A DNA stretch of 64,000 nt from Terriglobia bacterium (GCA_020073385.1 JAIQFH010000004.1:124001-188000); one strand, 5' to 3'. Counted from the first letter of the stretch, positions 1 to 8,779 are shown. Made by a program: numbers and translations. The notes: generated by a model from the letters alone, not told the origin.

Positions 1-259
1 CATCGCGCTTGCGGTGGCCATGACTGGTGATGGGATCGGCGCCGCCGCTGGACTCAATGACGATCTCGGCCCAGAAAACGCCGGTCGAGATGTGCACCGA
101 CGCGATCTTCGACATGGCAATGCTTTCTTCGTTGTTGCCGAAGAAGCGGCCTTTCACGCGAGAAACGCGCTGCGGGCTGATCACGAGCTTGGTAGGGAAC
201 CAGAAATTTCCCTGCGTCCACCGCGAAGCGGTGAAAGTCTCGGCGGGGGAAGAATCCAT
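1..259 (-). CDS. Partial PH-domain-like protein (3' end outside the window)
   Basis: An open frame runs from an ATG at 257-259 leftward through the window edge, so only the first 86 residues are visible. The fragment reads as a hydrophilic beta-rich protein with segments such as FPTKLVISPQRVSRVKGRFFG, followed by an SKIASVHISTGVFWAEI stretch. This pattern (a basic strand, then a conserved turn, then a strand describing how the field is measured against isotropic values) is typical of bacterial PH-like domains. No signal peptide or membrane segment is seen in the visible part. It lies 68 bases downstream of nuoA on the same strand, where nuoB might be expected. Assignment to a PH-like fold is inference; the open frame itself is clear. 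Confidence 0.55.
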   Translation of the reverse strand, partial: MDSSPAETFTASRWTQGNFWFPTKLVISPQRVSRVKGRFFGNNEESIAMSKIASVHISTGVFWAEIVIESSGGADPITSHGHRKRD

Positions 260-327
260 CGGGTTGAGAGGTGGGGTGGTCAACGATCAATCGCTAAATG
301 ACTCAATGACTGAACGACTCAATTGAG

Positions 328-684
328 CTAGACCCATTCCAGTGCGCCCTTCTTCCAGACCCAAATATATCCGACGATCAGGATGGCCAGAAAGATCAGC
401 ATCTCCAGGAGCCCGAACAGGCCGAATGCCTTGAATTTAACTGCCCACGGGAAAAGGAAGATCGTCTCCACATCGAACACCACGAAGAGAATGGCAATGA
501 TGTAGTAGCGCACCGTGTAGCGTCCTCGGGCATTGTCGATAGGGTCGATACCGCACTCGTAAGGCATTAGCTTGGTTTTGCTGGGATTGTTCGGGCGCAC
601 CAACTTGGCCAGAAGCAACGTGATCGGCAGCAGCGTGCCGACGACGACCAGGAGGATGAATATAGGAACGTAGTTTTGGGGCAT
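328..684 (-). CDS. nuoA: NADH-quinone oxidoreductase subunit A
   Basis: 118-residue membrane subunit of respiratory complex I, in the proton-pumping arm at the cytoplasmic membrane. Three membrane segments are visible at about residues 7-29, 59-78 and 88-110. The family signatures are present: YECGIDP at 42-48 in the loop after helix 1, and DVETIFLFPW at 71-80 in helix 2. Length matches the family. I start at the ATG at 684; a TTG seven codons upstream (705) would add a short basic leader with no family counterpart. There is only a weak purine-rich stretch (GAAGAAAG) just before the ATG. The next gene on the strand is not nuoB, so the rest of the complex is encoded elsewhere or beyond the left edge. 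Confidence 0.95.
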   Translation of the reverse strand: MPQNYVPIFILLVVVGTLLPITLLLAKLVRPNNPSKTKLMPYECGIDPIDNARGRYTVRYYIIAILFVVFDVETIFLFPWAVKFKAFGLFGLLEMLIFLAILIVGYIWVWKKGALEWV

Positions 685-746
685 GGGCTTTCTTCGGCGC
701 AGCAAGCCATCCTAGCGCAGAGGCCGGGCCACTTCAAGAGACGTTC

Positions 747-1259
747 TCAAATCCGATAGGACGGCGGCTTGATTCCTTTGTCGCGGAGGTAGATTTCTGC
801 CTGCCCGCGGTGATGAGCGACGTGTACGAACATGGCAAGCAAAATTTCGCGGCCGCTCAGCCGTCCGTCAGGTGAGTTGTGCGCTTGCAACAGTTGCGCC
901 TCAGTGAGCTTGGGAATGATGGCCGAACAGTAGTTGAACGATTCGCTGAGAAACTTCACAATCGCGTCTTTGTCGGCGGCCGATACGGCAGGATCCGCGG
1001 GAGGATTGGAATCTTTCAGGCCCGCGCAGAACGCATAGTTCGTGCTGGCGATATGCATCATGAGCTCGCCAAACGTCATCGATTCCGGATGCGGCCGGAA
1101 CGAATATTGGTCCGCCGGCATCGTCTGTGAAACGGCGATCGATAGCTGGCTGAGTGCCTCGAGGTGCTGAGCATATTCCCCGGCCGGAGACGCTGCAGCC
1201 GTTGCCGCGCCCAGGACAAAACTGAATACAGCGCTGCCAATCAGGCCGAGAGATTTCAT
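747..1259 (-). CDS. Exported DinB-family metal-binding protein
   Basis: 170 residues with an N-terminal signal peptide (hydrophobic stretch at about residues 4-23 ending AAAS). The mature part is a four-helix DinB/YfiT-like domain. Candidate metal ligands are His69 (in LMMHIAS) and the late HVAHHRGQ motif near residues 146-153, the arrangement used by DinB_2 proteins to bind a divalent metal. DinB-fold proteins are often thiol-dependent transferases or stress proteins, but the substrate is unknown; an exported form is common in Acidobacteria. I prefer the ATG at 1259 because GGGAG lies five bases before it; an upstream start four codons earlier lacks this spacing. Monocistronic, with about 60 bases to nuoA. 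Confidence 0.85.
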   Translation of the reverse strand: MKSLGLIGSAVFSFVLGAATAAASPAGEYAQHLEALSQLSIAVSQTMPADQYSFRPHPESMTFGELMMHIASTNYAFCAGLKDSNPPADPAVSAADKDAIVKFLSESFNYCSAIIPKLTEAQLLQAHNSPDGRLSGREILLAMFVHVAHHRGQAEIYLRDKGIKPPSYRI

Positions 1260-1378
1260 AGGGACTCCCAAGAAGTAGTTGTCGCTCTTGGATTGGACGG
1301 TGCAGCAACCACTTCCGTTAGCGAAGTTGCTCGATCCTCAAAGTTCACGTGTCATTGCGAGAACCGGCGTCCCTATTC

Positions 1379-3664
1379 TCACGCGAATCCGTTGCGCGCT
1401 AGCGGCAGTTCTCGCACCCGTTTTCCGGTTGCCGCGTAAATCGCGTTGCACAGTGCCGGAACAAAGGGCGGCACTCCTGGCTCGCCAACTCCGGCCGGAG
1501 GAGCCGAGCTCTCGACAATCTGTACGTCCACCTGCACGGGCGCGTCATTCATCCGTGCTACTGGATAGTTGTGGAAATTTGACTGGTCGATGACGCCGTT
1601 CGTCGCTGTAATCTCGCCGGTGCGAGCGATGCTGGTCCCAAATACCGCCGCACCCTCAAACTGCGACCGCACCATCTCTGGATTGGCTACGATCCCCGCA
1701 TCGACGGCGGTGTAGACGTTCGGGATGCGCACGGCACCGCTCTGGTCGACTTCCACTTCGACGACGGATGCCACGTAGGTCAAGAAACTGCGATGCACGG
1801 CTATTCCCATCCCCCATCCGTTGCCCGATTTCTTTCTGCCCCAGTTGGCTTTATCAGCCGCCAGTCGCGCGACGTGGCGCAGCCGCGCCGTATCATAAGG
1901 ATACTTCGCCGCGACATCGGGAGGTTGCTTGGCATCGATGACATGGCCTGAACCGATCAATGCAAGCAGGTAGTCATAAGGATCGCGGTTCGCGGCATAC
2001 GCGAGTTCGTTTGCGAACGACTGCACGGCGAATGCATGGTAGATATTCGCCACCGAGCGCAGCCATCCGATGCGCACGTGGTTCACAGCCTTTCCGTTCT
2101 CGGAGCGGAAGTTGGGCACATCAAATGGGATCACGTTCCATCCGAGCGACATCTCTCCATCGCTGCCGTACACAGCATCCTTATCGAACGTCGACGAGAT
2201 TGGAGGGAAAACGGAGCGCTGCAGCCATGCCTTCGGCATCCCCTTGTCATCGACAGCGGCCTTGATGTACATGGCCGCGACCGAGTGGAAGTAATCGAAC
2301 TTGATGTCGTCCTCGCGGCTCCACACGACCTTCACGGGCTTGCCGGTCGTTTTGGACAGCACAGCTGCTTCGACGGCATAGTCCGGTTTTGATTTGCGGC
2401 CGAAGCCTCCGCCCAGGAACGTGACGTGGCAGGTAACGTTCTCTTTCTTGAGTCCGAGTTTCTTGGCCACCTCTTCCTGTACACCTTGAGGATTCTGCGT
2501 TGGCGACCAGACAGTGACCTTTTCCCCTTGCACGTCAGCGACAGCCACCGGGGGTTCCATCGAAGCGTGGGCCAGATGTGGAGCGTAGTATTCCGCCTCG
2601 ATGAGCTTGCCGCCCTTGGAGAACGCGGCATCAGGATCGCCGATCGTATGTACTACTTTCCCCGGCTGGCGGGCAGTCTCCTGCAACTGCTTCTTGTAAT
2701 CGGGCGAGTTGTAGACGACGTGCGCGCCGTTGTCCCACTCGATCTTGAGCGCATCGCGTCCCTTGAATGCCGACCAAGTGTTGTCAGCGATGACGGCAAC
2801 GCCCCCCAGCGGTTGGAAATGGTGAGGGGGGGTGAACGGATCGATCGGGATCGTCTGCTTCACGCCTTTCAGCTTCAGCGTGGCAGAGTCATCGACCGAC
2901 TTCACCTTCCCGCCCAGCACCGGCGGATGGGCGATCGCGGCGTACAGCATGCCGTCAACCCGGACATCCATGCCGAATAGCGGCTTGCCCGCGCAAACGT
3001 CAGTGACGTCGTACCCCGGAGCGGGCTTGCCGATGTATCTCCACTCGGAAGGCGACTTCAGTTTTAACTCTTCCTTCTTCGGAACCGGCTGTTTCGCCGC
3101 CAGCGCGGCGAGTTCGCCATAGCCGATCGTCCGGTTGGAAGCTTTATGCGATACCACATGCACCGGATCGGCCTCGCATTGCGCCTCGGGCACGCCCCAT
3201 TGTTGCGCCGCGGCCCGAACCAGCATCAGGCGCGCGGTCGCTCCCGTTTCGCGAAGTGTGTCGAAAAACTCGCGGACGGAGTGTGACCCATCGGTGTCTT
3301 GCGATCCGTACCGCTCATCGCCGTCGCCCTGGATTACCTTGACGCGTGACCAGTCGGCGTCGAGTTCGTCGGCGATAATGCGTGGCAGGCTGGTGCGGAC
3401 TCCGTTGCCCATCTCCGTCCGATGAGCGACGATCAGCACGGTGCCATCCGGTTGAATCCCAAGAAAGATGCTGGGATGGAAGGCCGTCGCATCAATCGAC
3501 GGAGAGACAGAGCCGGGTGCTACATTTCCCGCCGCTTTTGCGAGAAGCGGAGCCTTCGCCACGCACAGCACGAACGCGCTGGCAGAAAGCGCTCCCTGGA
3601 GGAAGCTGCGGCGTGTCACGTTTACGACTGCGAAATCCTCGGAGGCCTTCTCTAGGGTGATCAT
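1379..3664 (-). CDS. Molybdopterin-binding large subunit of an isoquinoline-1-oxidoreductase-type hydroxylase
   Basis: 761 residues of the xanthine dehydrogenase/aldehyde oxidase superfamily, IorB subgroup. It should carry the Mo-molybdopterin cofactor and hydroxylate N-heterocycles or oxidise aldehydes. A twin-arginine signal is clear: TRRSFLQG with RR at 18-19 followed by a hydrophobic stretch, so the folded enzyme is exported to the periplasm. Molybdopterin-contact signatures include GGGFGRK in the middle and GVGEPGVPP near the C-terminus, whose Glu is the expected catalytic base. The start overlaps the stop of the iron-sulfur subunit (ATGA at 3661-3664), so the pair is translationally coupled. 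No cofactor-insertion (XdhC-like) gene or cytochrome partner is adjacent. The exact substrate cannot be told from sequence. Confidence 0.9.
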   Translation of the reverse strand: MITLEKASEDFAVVNVTRRSFLQGALSASAFVLCVAKAPLLAKAAGNVAPGSVSPSIDATAFHPSIFLGIQPDGTVLIVAHRTEMGNGVRTSLPRIIADELDADWSRVKVIQGDGDERYGSQDTDGSHSVREFFDTLRETGATARLMLVRAAAQQWGVPEAQCEADPVHVVSHKASNRTIGYGELAALAAKQPVPKKEELKLKSPSEWRYIGKPAPGYDVTDVCAGKPLFGMDVRVDGMLYAAIAHPPVLGGKVKSVDDSATLKLKGVKQTIPIDPFTPPHHFQPLGGVAVIADNTWSAFKGRDALKIEWDNGAHVVYNSPDYKKQLQETARQPGKVVHTIGDPDAAFSKGGKLIEAEYYAPHLAHASMEPPVAVADVQGEKVTVWSPTQNPQGVQEEVAKKLGLKKENVTCHVTFLGGGFGRKSKPDYAVEAAVLSKTTGKPVKVVWSREDDIKFDYFHSVAAMYIKAAVDDKGMPKAWLQRSVFPPISSTFDKDAVYGSDGEMSLGWNVIPFDVPNFRSENGKAVNHVRIGWLRSVANIYHAFAVQSFANELAYAANRDPYDYLLALIGSGHVIDAKQPPDVAAKYPYDTARLRHVARLAADKANWGRKKSGNGWGMGIAVHRSFLTYVASVVEVEVDQSGAVRIPNVYTAVDAGIVANPEMVRSQFEGAAVFGTSIARTGEITATNGVIDQSNFHNYPVARMNDAPVQVDVQIVESSAPPAGVGEPGVPPFVPALCNAIYAATGKRVRELPLARNGFA

Positions 3665-4122
3665 GCCCGCTCCTTCGCCGCTTCCTTGATCGCGGCCCGA
3701 ATGCGCTGGTAGGTTCCGCAGCGGCAGATATTGCCCGACATCTCATCGTCGATGTCGGCATCGGTGGGATGAGGCTTTGACGAGAGCAGGGAAATGGCCT
3801 GCATGATCTGCCCCGTCTGGCAATAGCCGCACTGCGGCACGTTCACCGCGGCCCACGCCCTCTGCACCGCGTGCGGTCCATGCGTGGATATACCTTCGAT
3901 GGTTGTGATCTCACGCCCCTCCAATTGCTTCATTGGTGTGGAGCAGGATCGGATAGCTTTGCCGTTTTCCAGCACTGTGCAGGCGCCACACAGCGCCATG
4001 CCACAGCCAAATTTTGTCCCTGTGAATCCGAGAATGTCGCGCAGATACCACAGCAGCGGCATATCAGGGTCGCCATCAAATGCTTGCGCCGAGCCATTCA
4101 CTTTGAGATGAACCATGGGCAT
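3661..4122 (-). CDS. [2Fe-2S] small subunit of isoquinoline-1-oxidoreductase-type hydroxylase
   Basis: 153 residues with the two expected cluster regions. The plant-type ferredoxin cluster is in the N-terminal half ([15 protein letters not shown], preceded by FGCG); the helical C-terminal domain has CGYCQTGQ and GNICRCGTY. This is the IorA/CoxS family, which passes electrons from the molybdenum centre of the partner encoded immediately downstream to an acceptor. No signal peptide is present, consistent with co-export by the Tat signal on the large subunit. An in-frame ATG two codons in is an alternative start; AGGAC precedes the first. The two genes overlap by 4 bases. Confidence is high for the family and moderate for the isoquinoline-type label. 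Confidence 0.92.
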   Translation of the reverse strand: MPMVHLKVNGSAQAFDGDPDMPLLWYLRDILGFTGTKFGCGMALCGACTVLENGKAIRSCSTPMKQLEGREITTIEGISTHGPHAVQRAWAAVNVPQCGYCQTGQIMQAISLLSSKPHPTDADIDDEMSGNICRCGTYQRIRAAIKEAAKERA

Positions 4123-4235
4123 GTCCTAGGTTGGAGATTATGCGGGTATTCTACCGCCGAGGGGGAGTGGCGGAGCAAGAAGAACGAGAGGAGTTGTGCA
4201 GGTATCGCCTGCGCCTGCCCGGCCGGTTTGTCGCC

Positions 4236-4982
4236 TTACTTCTCCCAACGTGTTGTGCTGAACTTTTCGGGATCGAAGACAGCTGGCTCCAGCTTCACGT
4301 TCGCTTGGATGTCGGAATAGTCCTCGGAGAAGACTTTCTTGCCGTCGGAGTATACCTCCACTCCGGCCGCAATCCAGGCCCCGGCCAAGGGTTGATAGTG
4401 AATAAAGCGGATATCGTCGAGCTTGGAAGCGTTATCGCGCGCGGGTTCGATTTCACGCACAAACAGCAGCATGTCCTTAGCAACCCAAAACTGCTTCGAT
4501 TTCAAATCACCCTTCTCTGCGCCGACGACATAGGCAGGTTTTCCCTCCCATGAATCTTCGCGGAGCTTTGACAGATCATAGCCCTCGCCCTTGACGACGT
4601 TGATCGTCGCTTCGGGATCCTGGCGGTAGACGTCGAAACCAAGAACCAAAAGCATGTTGATGTCCTTCACGTTCGCGACAACTTTGTTCTCTTTGATGAC
4701 GGTGACGTTCCCATTGGAAAAGATGAAACCCTTCCCGTCGGTGGCCGGGCCAATGTCGATGCGCAGTTTCCCAGGCAGCAATGCAGCTTCGTACCAGGTT
4801 TCGGCGCTGCTGGTTCCTTCCGGTTTGTAGGTCGTACTTTTTTGCGTGAAGGTGACCGTCTGATACCAGGAATCCTTGTAGCGGTCATGCATGGCGCGCA
4901 GCAGATCTTCTCCATTGCGGATAGTTTGGGCTTGGACAACATCCGATGTCAGCAGGGCGAGAATCAAGATGAGTCTTCGCAT
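4236..4982 (-). CDS. Periplasmic LolA-like outer-membrane lipoprotein-sorting protein
   Basis: 248 residues. A short signal peptide (RRLILILALLTSDVVQAQ) ends at about residue 19. The mature protein has the alternating strand pattern of the LolA/LolB-like fold: FTQKSTTYKP near the start, then PGKLRIDIGP and GFIFSNGNVTV, and later LRFIHY-like strands. Acidobacterial proteins of this type are usually annotated as outer membrane lipoprotein-sorting proteins, though they are longer than E. coli LolA and may bind other lipids. The gene stands alone with 113 bases to the upstream hydroxylase operon. No strong ribosome-binding site precedes the ATG at 4982. Function is inferred from fold only. Confidence 0.7.
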   Translation of the reverse strand: MRRLILILALLTSDVVQAQTIRNGEDLLRAMHDRYKDSWYQTVTFTQKSTTYKPEGTSSAETWYEAALLPGKLRIDIGPATDGKGFIFSNGNVTVIKENKVVANVKDINMLLVLGFDVYRQDPEATINVVKGEGYDLSKLREDSWEGKPAYVVGAEKGDLKSKQFWVAKDMLLFVREIEPARDNASKLDDIRFIHYQPLAGAWIAAGVEVYSDGKKVFSEDYSDIQANVKLEPAVFDPEKFSTTRWEK

Positions 4983-5027
4983 TGGAGTTGGACGAGCAGG
5001 TAAAGGGAAAGACAGCCGACAAGCTTA

Positions 5028-5420
5028 TCAAAATTTCGTCAACTTGTCGGGGAAAAGGAAGACAGACCGGGCGAGGTCCGACTGCAGAGTCGAATCACGG
5101 TAGTAACGATCAAGAATTCCCGGTTTCCACTGCAAAAGATCGGGGTTCTGACGTGCGAAGTCATCCCACTTGGCGGCCCCGCTGCGTACCATCCGCTCGC
5201 GAATCAGGAAGAAATAGGCGTGAGTGATCGTCTCATGGTAGAGCTGCGATTTACTCCTGGCGGCCGCGTAGCGTTTGAGTGCCTTTGCAAACCTGTCAAG
5301 CGCTTCGTGTGGAGGAAATTCCTGTAGATACCCGAAGGCCAGGCGTACGTGGTCACCATGATGGAATTCGCCCGCCAGGGTGTCGGTTTCGAATTGCCGG
5401 ATCATTTCGTGAGTTGTCAT
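5028..5420 (-). CDS. Conserved protein of unknown function
   Basis: 130-residue soluble, alpha-helical protein with no signal peptide or membrane segment. A conserved-looking N-terminal motif, FHHGDHVRLAFGYLQEFP, is followed by YHETITHAYFFLI; three His and several Glu/Asp residues could form a metal or acid-base site. From memory, small proteins with HxDHxRLAW and YHETIT motifs occur widely in bacteria without an assigned function. AAAGG lies six bases before the ATG at 5420, supporting the start. It is followed on the minus strand by the LolA-like gene and preceded by the DoxX-like gene, but there is no overlap to suggest a single operon. I do not assign a reaction. Confidence 0.75.
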   Translation of the reverse strand: MTTHEMIRQFETDTLAGEFHHGDHVRLAFGYLQEFPPHEALDRFAKALKRYAAARSKSQLYHETITHAYFFLIRERMVRSGAAKWDDFARQNPDLLQWKPGILDRYYRDSTLQSDLARSVFLFPDKLTKF

Positions 5421-5510
5421 AACTTACCTTTGAAAACAACCGGGGCCACTTCTCGCATGTCTTTGGGACATGTGGAACGTTTTGCCCAACTTTCAGATGC
5501 GTGTCGAAGC

Positions 5511-5840
5511 CTAGTTGCTCTTTCCCACCGCGATCGCGAACGCTGCCGCGGCATAAATCACCAAATTGCCAATGCCGTAGAGTCCGTGCAGCAAGTGAAG
5601 CAGAATCGCCATCACGAAAACGGCTAGCAACAGCCAAGCCCCGCGCACCACCGTCCTGGAAATGAGCAGAAGAACACACCCGAGAATCTCTCCGAATCCC
5701 AGCACCAGCCGCACAAATCCCGGCATGTGCGTGCGTGCGAAATCGTGTGCAGCAGAGGGAAGCACGAACATCACCGCCTCAATCAGGATCACAATTCCTA
5801 ACGACAAGCGGAGCATGTTCAGACCAAGCTTGCCGTTCAT
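5511..5840 (-). CDS. Small DoxX-like membrane protein
   Basis: 109 residues that are nearly all membrane-embedded. Four hydrophobic segments lie at about residues 8-28, 42-62, 66-88 and 90-106. The arrangement and length match small DoxX/DoxD-like four-helix inner-membrane proteins, whose functions range from redox to unknown. The start overlaps the stop of the upstream RHH-like gene by 4 bases (ATGA at 5837-5840), so the two are translationally coupled. That suggests the regulator controls this membrane protein, as an inference. Family assignment is by topology rather than by a diagnostic motif. Confidence 0.7.
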   Translation of the reverse strand: MNGKLGLNMLRLSLGIVILIEAVMFVLPSAAHDFARTHMPGFVRLVLGFGEILGCVLLLISRTVVRGAWLLLAVFVMAILLHLLHGLYGIGNLVIYAAAAFAIAVGKSN

Positions 5841-6130
5841 GCTCCCTCCTTTCGCTTGCGTCCGGACTTGGCCTTGATCTCCTTCAGTCGGTGACTTGCA
5901 CTGGAGTCCAGATCAAGCTCGTAGAACTTCTTTAAGTCGCGAATCTTTTCCAGCGACGCTGGACTAAACGGCGTCTTGCCGTCGAAAGCATGCAACACAA
6001 TGCCTTCAAGCACATCGCCCAACGTCATATCGTGATATTCGGCAAAAGCTTTGAGCACTTTCAGGATGCGCTTCTCCATACGCACCCCGGTCTGTACTCG
6101 TTCAATTTCGAGTCGAGGGTCCTCGTTCAT
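5837..6130 (-). CDS. Ribbon-helix-helix-like regulator coupled to a DoxX-like protein
   Basis: 97 residues. After a short acidic N-terminus, residues about 10-42 read as a beta-strand (VQTGVRME) followed by two helices (KRILKVLKAFAEYHD and LGDVLEGIVLHAF), which is the ribbon-helix-helix order. The C-terminus is highly basic (KAKSGRKRKEG). I choose the ATG at 6130: upstream codons in the same frame carry a composition unlike a protein and cross the promoter. No Shine-Dalgarno is visible; instead three 8-base tandem repeats sit directly in front of the start, a likely operator for this protein. It overlaps the membrane-protein gene by 4 bases. A DNA-binding role is inferred, not proven. Confidence 0.7.
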   Translation of the reverse strand: MNEDPRLEIERVQTGVRMEKRILKVLKAFAEYHDMTLGDVLEGIVLHAFDGKTPFSPASLEKIRDLKKFYELDLDSSASHRLKEIKAKSGRKRKEGA

Positions 6131-6133
6131 GCG

Positions 6134-6155
6134 TATCAATGTACCAAAATACCAA
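6134..6155 (-). promoter_or_regulatory. Three tandem 8-bp repeats, candidate RHH operator
   Basis: On the plus strand TATCAA (6134-6139), TACCAA (6142-6147) and TACCAA (6150-6155) recur with an exact 8-base period; the last continues into GGTAC, which also pairs with GTACC at 6141-6145. On the transcribed strand these read TTGGTA, TTGGTA, TTGATA and end three bases before the ATG at 6130. Tandem short repeats of about one turn are typical of RHH operators, and the adjacent gene encodes an RHH-like protein, so autoregulation is the natural inference. Confidence 0.5.
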
Positions 6156-6365
6156 GGTACATGCAAGGGAGGATCCGCGCCGCGGAGCGGCGGCCGTCTG
6201 CACCTCAAGACCCACAGCGAACCTTGTCGACCGCTGCCATAGCCGATTTCTATCAGCTGCCATCGATTTGCGCCCACGTGTATACTTGCGGCGCCTCGAT
6301 AACAAGACAAACCCCAGGTGTTCGATGTTCGATCGACTCTCTTACGAGGCCCAAGGAGAACAACA

Positions 6366-7112
6366 ATGCGAAAACCGTTTTGCTTGTCCCGTTGTCTGAT
6401 AGCGGTTGTGGCGTTGACGGCATTCTGTTTGCCGTGCCGGGCCCAGGGGAACCTCCGTACCGTACTGTTCGTCAAAGTGAAAGTGGACCAGGTCGACAAC
6501 TGGAAAGCTGCCGTCAAAGATTACGCTGCACTGGTGAAGAAAGCTGGCTCCGAGCAGGCGTACACCGTGTGGGAATCCGAGACTGGTCCGTCCGAGTATG
6601 CGGTCGTGTGGTACTCAGTCAAGTGGAAAGACATTGGGGAAGACAATCCCAAGTTGAAGCCCTCAGCCGCAGATCTGGCCGGGATCTTTTCACGTCTGAA
6701 CGGTCAGACCGACAGCATGGAGATGTGGATCGACGAGATGCAGCCCGATCTCACTTTCCGGTCGAAAGAGATTCCATCGATGGTTCGCACGGGCCGTAGC
6801 CGCATCGTGCAGGGGAAAATGGATGAGGTGAAAGCCCTCTTCCACGACCAGATCGTGCCTGCAGTCAAGAAGTCGGGTGCAACGGACTATGGCGTCGCCG
6901 TCGCTCGCTTTGGTACACCCACGAATGAAATTCACAGCTACATCGGACTGAGCGGATGGGGAGATCTCGATGCACCAATCGGCGCAGAGAAGGGGATGAG
7001 CGCTGCCGAGTGGAAAGCCTTCCAGGCCAAACTGCCGACACTCATTGAAAGCACAGAGTGGACCATCTGGAAGTACCAACCAGACCTAAGCTACATTCCG
7101 GCAGCCAAATAG
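6366..7112 (+). CDS. Secreted protein of unknown function, possible dimeric alpha-beta barrel
   Basis: 248 residues from the ATG at 6366, which has AAGGAG at 6353-6358 with ideal spacing; an upstream in-frame start at 6318 is not needed. A signal peptide covers about residues 1-26 (CLIAVVALTAFCLPCRAQ). The mature part has two similar halves, each with a strand-helix-strand pattern (TVLFVKVKVDQVDNWKAAV, then SRIVQGKMDEVKALFHDQI), reminiscent of ferredoxin-like alpha-beta barrel or NIPSNAP-type repeats. No catalytic residues can be named. The gene is divergent from the RHH/DoxX pair and convergent with the CE15 esterase. Fold assignment is tentative. Confidence 0.75.
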   Translation: MRKPFCLSRCLIAVVALTAFCLPCRAQGNLRTVLFVKVKVDQVDNWKAAVKDYAALVKKAGSEQAYTVWESETGPSEYAVVWYSVKWKDIGEDNPKLKPSAADLAGIFSRLNGQTDSMEMWIDEMQPDLTFRSKEIPSMVRTGRSRIVQGKMDEVKALFHDQIVPAVKKSGATDYGVAVARFGTPTNEIHSYIGLSGWGDLDAPIGAEKGMSAAEWKAFQAKLPTLIESTEWTIWKYQPDLSYIPAAK

Positions 7113-7160
7113 ATAGAACAACGGAGAAGCCGTGCCCCATCCGTCCGGAATTCTGCGACA

Positions 7161-7216
7161 GGGTGGGGTTCATTCTTCTCAGAAGTCTCATCGCCTCCGG
7201 TTGTTAAGCCCCACCC
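7161..7216. terminator. Inverted repeat between convergent genes, probable bidirectional terminator
   Basis: GGGTGGGG at 7161-7168 is an exact reverse complement of CCCCACCC at 7209-7216, separated by 40 bases; CCCCATCC at about 7136 offers an alternative pairing with one wobble. The element lies between the stops of two convergent genes (7112 and 7226), where a bidirectional terminator is expected. There is no long U-run, so it may instead be a dispersed intergenic repeat. Confidence 0.4.
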
Positions 7217-7225
7217 ACGATGCAG

Positions 7226-8779
7226 CTACCGCTGCGGCGGCGTGTGCCCGATAAACCTATCCGCCCACTCGATGAAGTATTTCGTATTCGGCAGATCGGT
7301 ATGGCCCCCGTCATGCTGCCGCCATGCAAGCTCGCCGTCCAATAATCCCTGGCCCACCGGAGGCATCTTCGCCGTGTGATAGTCCGGCGATACGTCTAGG
7401 CCTTTGGCCCCAAGCAGTGTGAATACTCGGCTTGCGTCGACAGTCGCCATGAAACTACCCTGCTGGTCTAGCCACTTCGCATCGCCGCTCTCGGGTATGC
7501 CATAGCTGATGAATGTGAGCCGTGGCGCGCACAATGCGATCAACTCATTCGAATCCACCGGAATGTCGCCCGGAGTCTTGCTGCCAAAGGTCGCCTCCGA
7601 GGCGCCATACTTCATGAAATTTCCCGCCATCCAGTAATACTCGCCGCCCGTGAGGCTTTCGACGGCCTCTCCGAAGTTGCGTCGCAGGAGAGTTGATCCT
7701 CCTTTACCCGACGATCCCACGAGCACCATGGCGAATCGCTGATCGAACGCCATCGTGACGAGCGCAGCCTTTCCGAATCGCGAGACGCCTTCGATGCCCA
7801 CATGTTTCGCGTCCACTGCCGGATCGGTTTCGAGATAATCCAATCCCCTGCTTGCTCCCCACGCCCATGCCCGCAGTGCGCCCCAATCTTCGGGCTTGCG
7901 CGGCTGTCCCTTGTTGGTCAGCCCGATGATACCGCGGGTGATGCCGGCACCGTCGTCAGCCTGCACGGTCGCAGTATCTAATAACGCAAAACCCCAGCCG
8001 GCCCCGACGAGTTGCCATGTGGCAGGCGGATCACCGTCCTTGGTCAACTGTGGAAACTGAAACGGCGTGGCCCTCACTGGTTCCCATGCCGGATGCTGCG
8101 CGAAAACATCCTTAAGTGAAGGATCCTGCTGAACGAGCACTGCCTTCCACGCCTTGTTGATGCGTTCAAATTCCTCAGCGGACGGCTCATGCGGCGCAGG
8201 AAAGCCAGCACGCCCGAACATCATCAGGACTGGCACCGGTCCCTTCGTGTTGGCCGGTGTAACCAGCGTCATGTGAATCTTGACTGCGATTGGCGGGTAC
8301 GAGGAATTGTCCAGAGTCCCGATGAGGTCTTTGGCGATGACGGGAGTGAATCCGATCATCTCGTGATCTGTCGCGGAGACTGTCCAAGTCACCTTCGGCG
8401 CCGCGGCCGGCACGCGTCCGTAGACATACTTCTCGAACATTTCCACGATCTCCGGACGCCGCTCCTCCCACCACATCTTCGCCGTCGTCACCTTCTGCTC
8501 ATTATCGCGAATGAGCGGGTCAGGGATATCAGGATAGGGATTTGCCTTGGACTCGTCGTAATTGGCGTGATTCGGAGCTTTCTCGTTGCCGCTCGGGCCC
8601 GGCCGCAATGCTTTGATTCCCAGCTGTTCCATCATGTTCTGATGGTCCTGCTCCGCTGTGAACGTGACCGGCGAGGGGTAGGCGACTGGCGAAGAATTCT
8701 GTGCGTGCGCACTGGCCGCGCACCACGTAACGAATATGGCGCACAACGGCAGGGAGAAAAATTTGCGGACAAGATCCAC
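7226..8779 (-). CDS. Secreted CE15-type glucuronoyl esterase-like hydrolase
   Basis: 517 residues from a GTG at 8779 that has GGAGAG five bases upstream; a longer frame to 8875 would run into the divergent gene and hide the signal peptide. With this start residues 1-27 form a signal peptide ending SAHAQ. The alpha/beta-hydrolase nucleophile is Ser333 in GVSRFGKAAL, matching the CE15 elbow. A following GSSGKGGS stretch forms the oxyanion region, and the late HDGGHTD supplies the likely catalytic His near 493. CE15 enzymes cleave ester links between lignin alcohols and glucuronoxylan, and bacterial members are broader. This fits plant-matter turnover. The neighbouring divergent gene is an SGNH hydrolase, which may act on the same debris. 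Confidence 0.82.
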   Translation of the reverse strand: MDLVRKFFSLPLCAIFVTWCAASAHAQNSSPVAYPSPVTFTAEQDHQNMMEQLGIKALRPGPSGNEKAPNHANYDESKANPYPDIPDPLIRDNEQKVTTAKMWWEERRPEIVEMFEKYVYGRVPAAAPKVTWTVSATDHEMIGFTPVIAKDLIGTLDNSSYPPIAVKIHMTLVTPANTKGPVPVLMMFGRAGFPAPHEPSAEEFERINKAWKAVLVQQDPSLKDVFAQHPAWEPVRATPFQFPQLTKDGDPPATWQLVGAGWGFALLDTATVQADDGAGITRGIIGLTNKGQPRKPEDWGALRAWAWGASRGLDYLETDPAVDAKHVGIEGVSRFGKAALVTMAFDQRFAMVLVGSSGKGGSTLLRRNFGEAVESLTGGEYYWMAGNFMKYGASEATFGSKTPGDIPVDSNELIALCAPRLTFISYGIPESGDAKWLDQQGSFMATVDASRVFTLLGAKGLDVSPDYHTAKMPPVGQGLLDGELAWRQHDGGHTDLPNTKYFIEWADRFIGHTPPQR

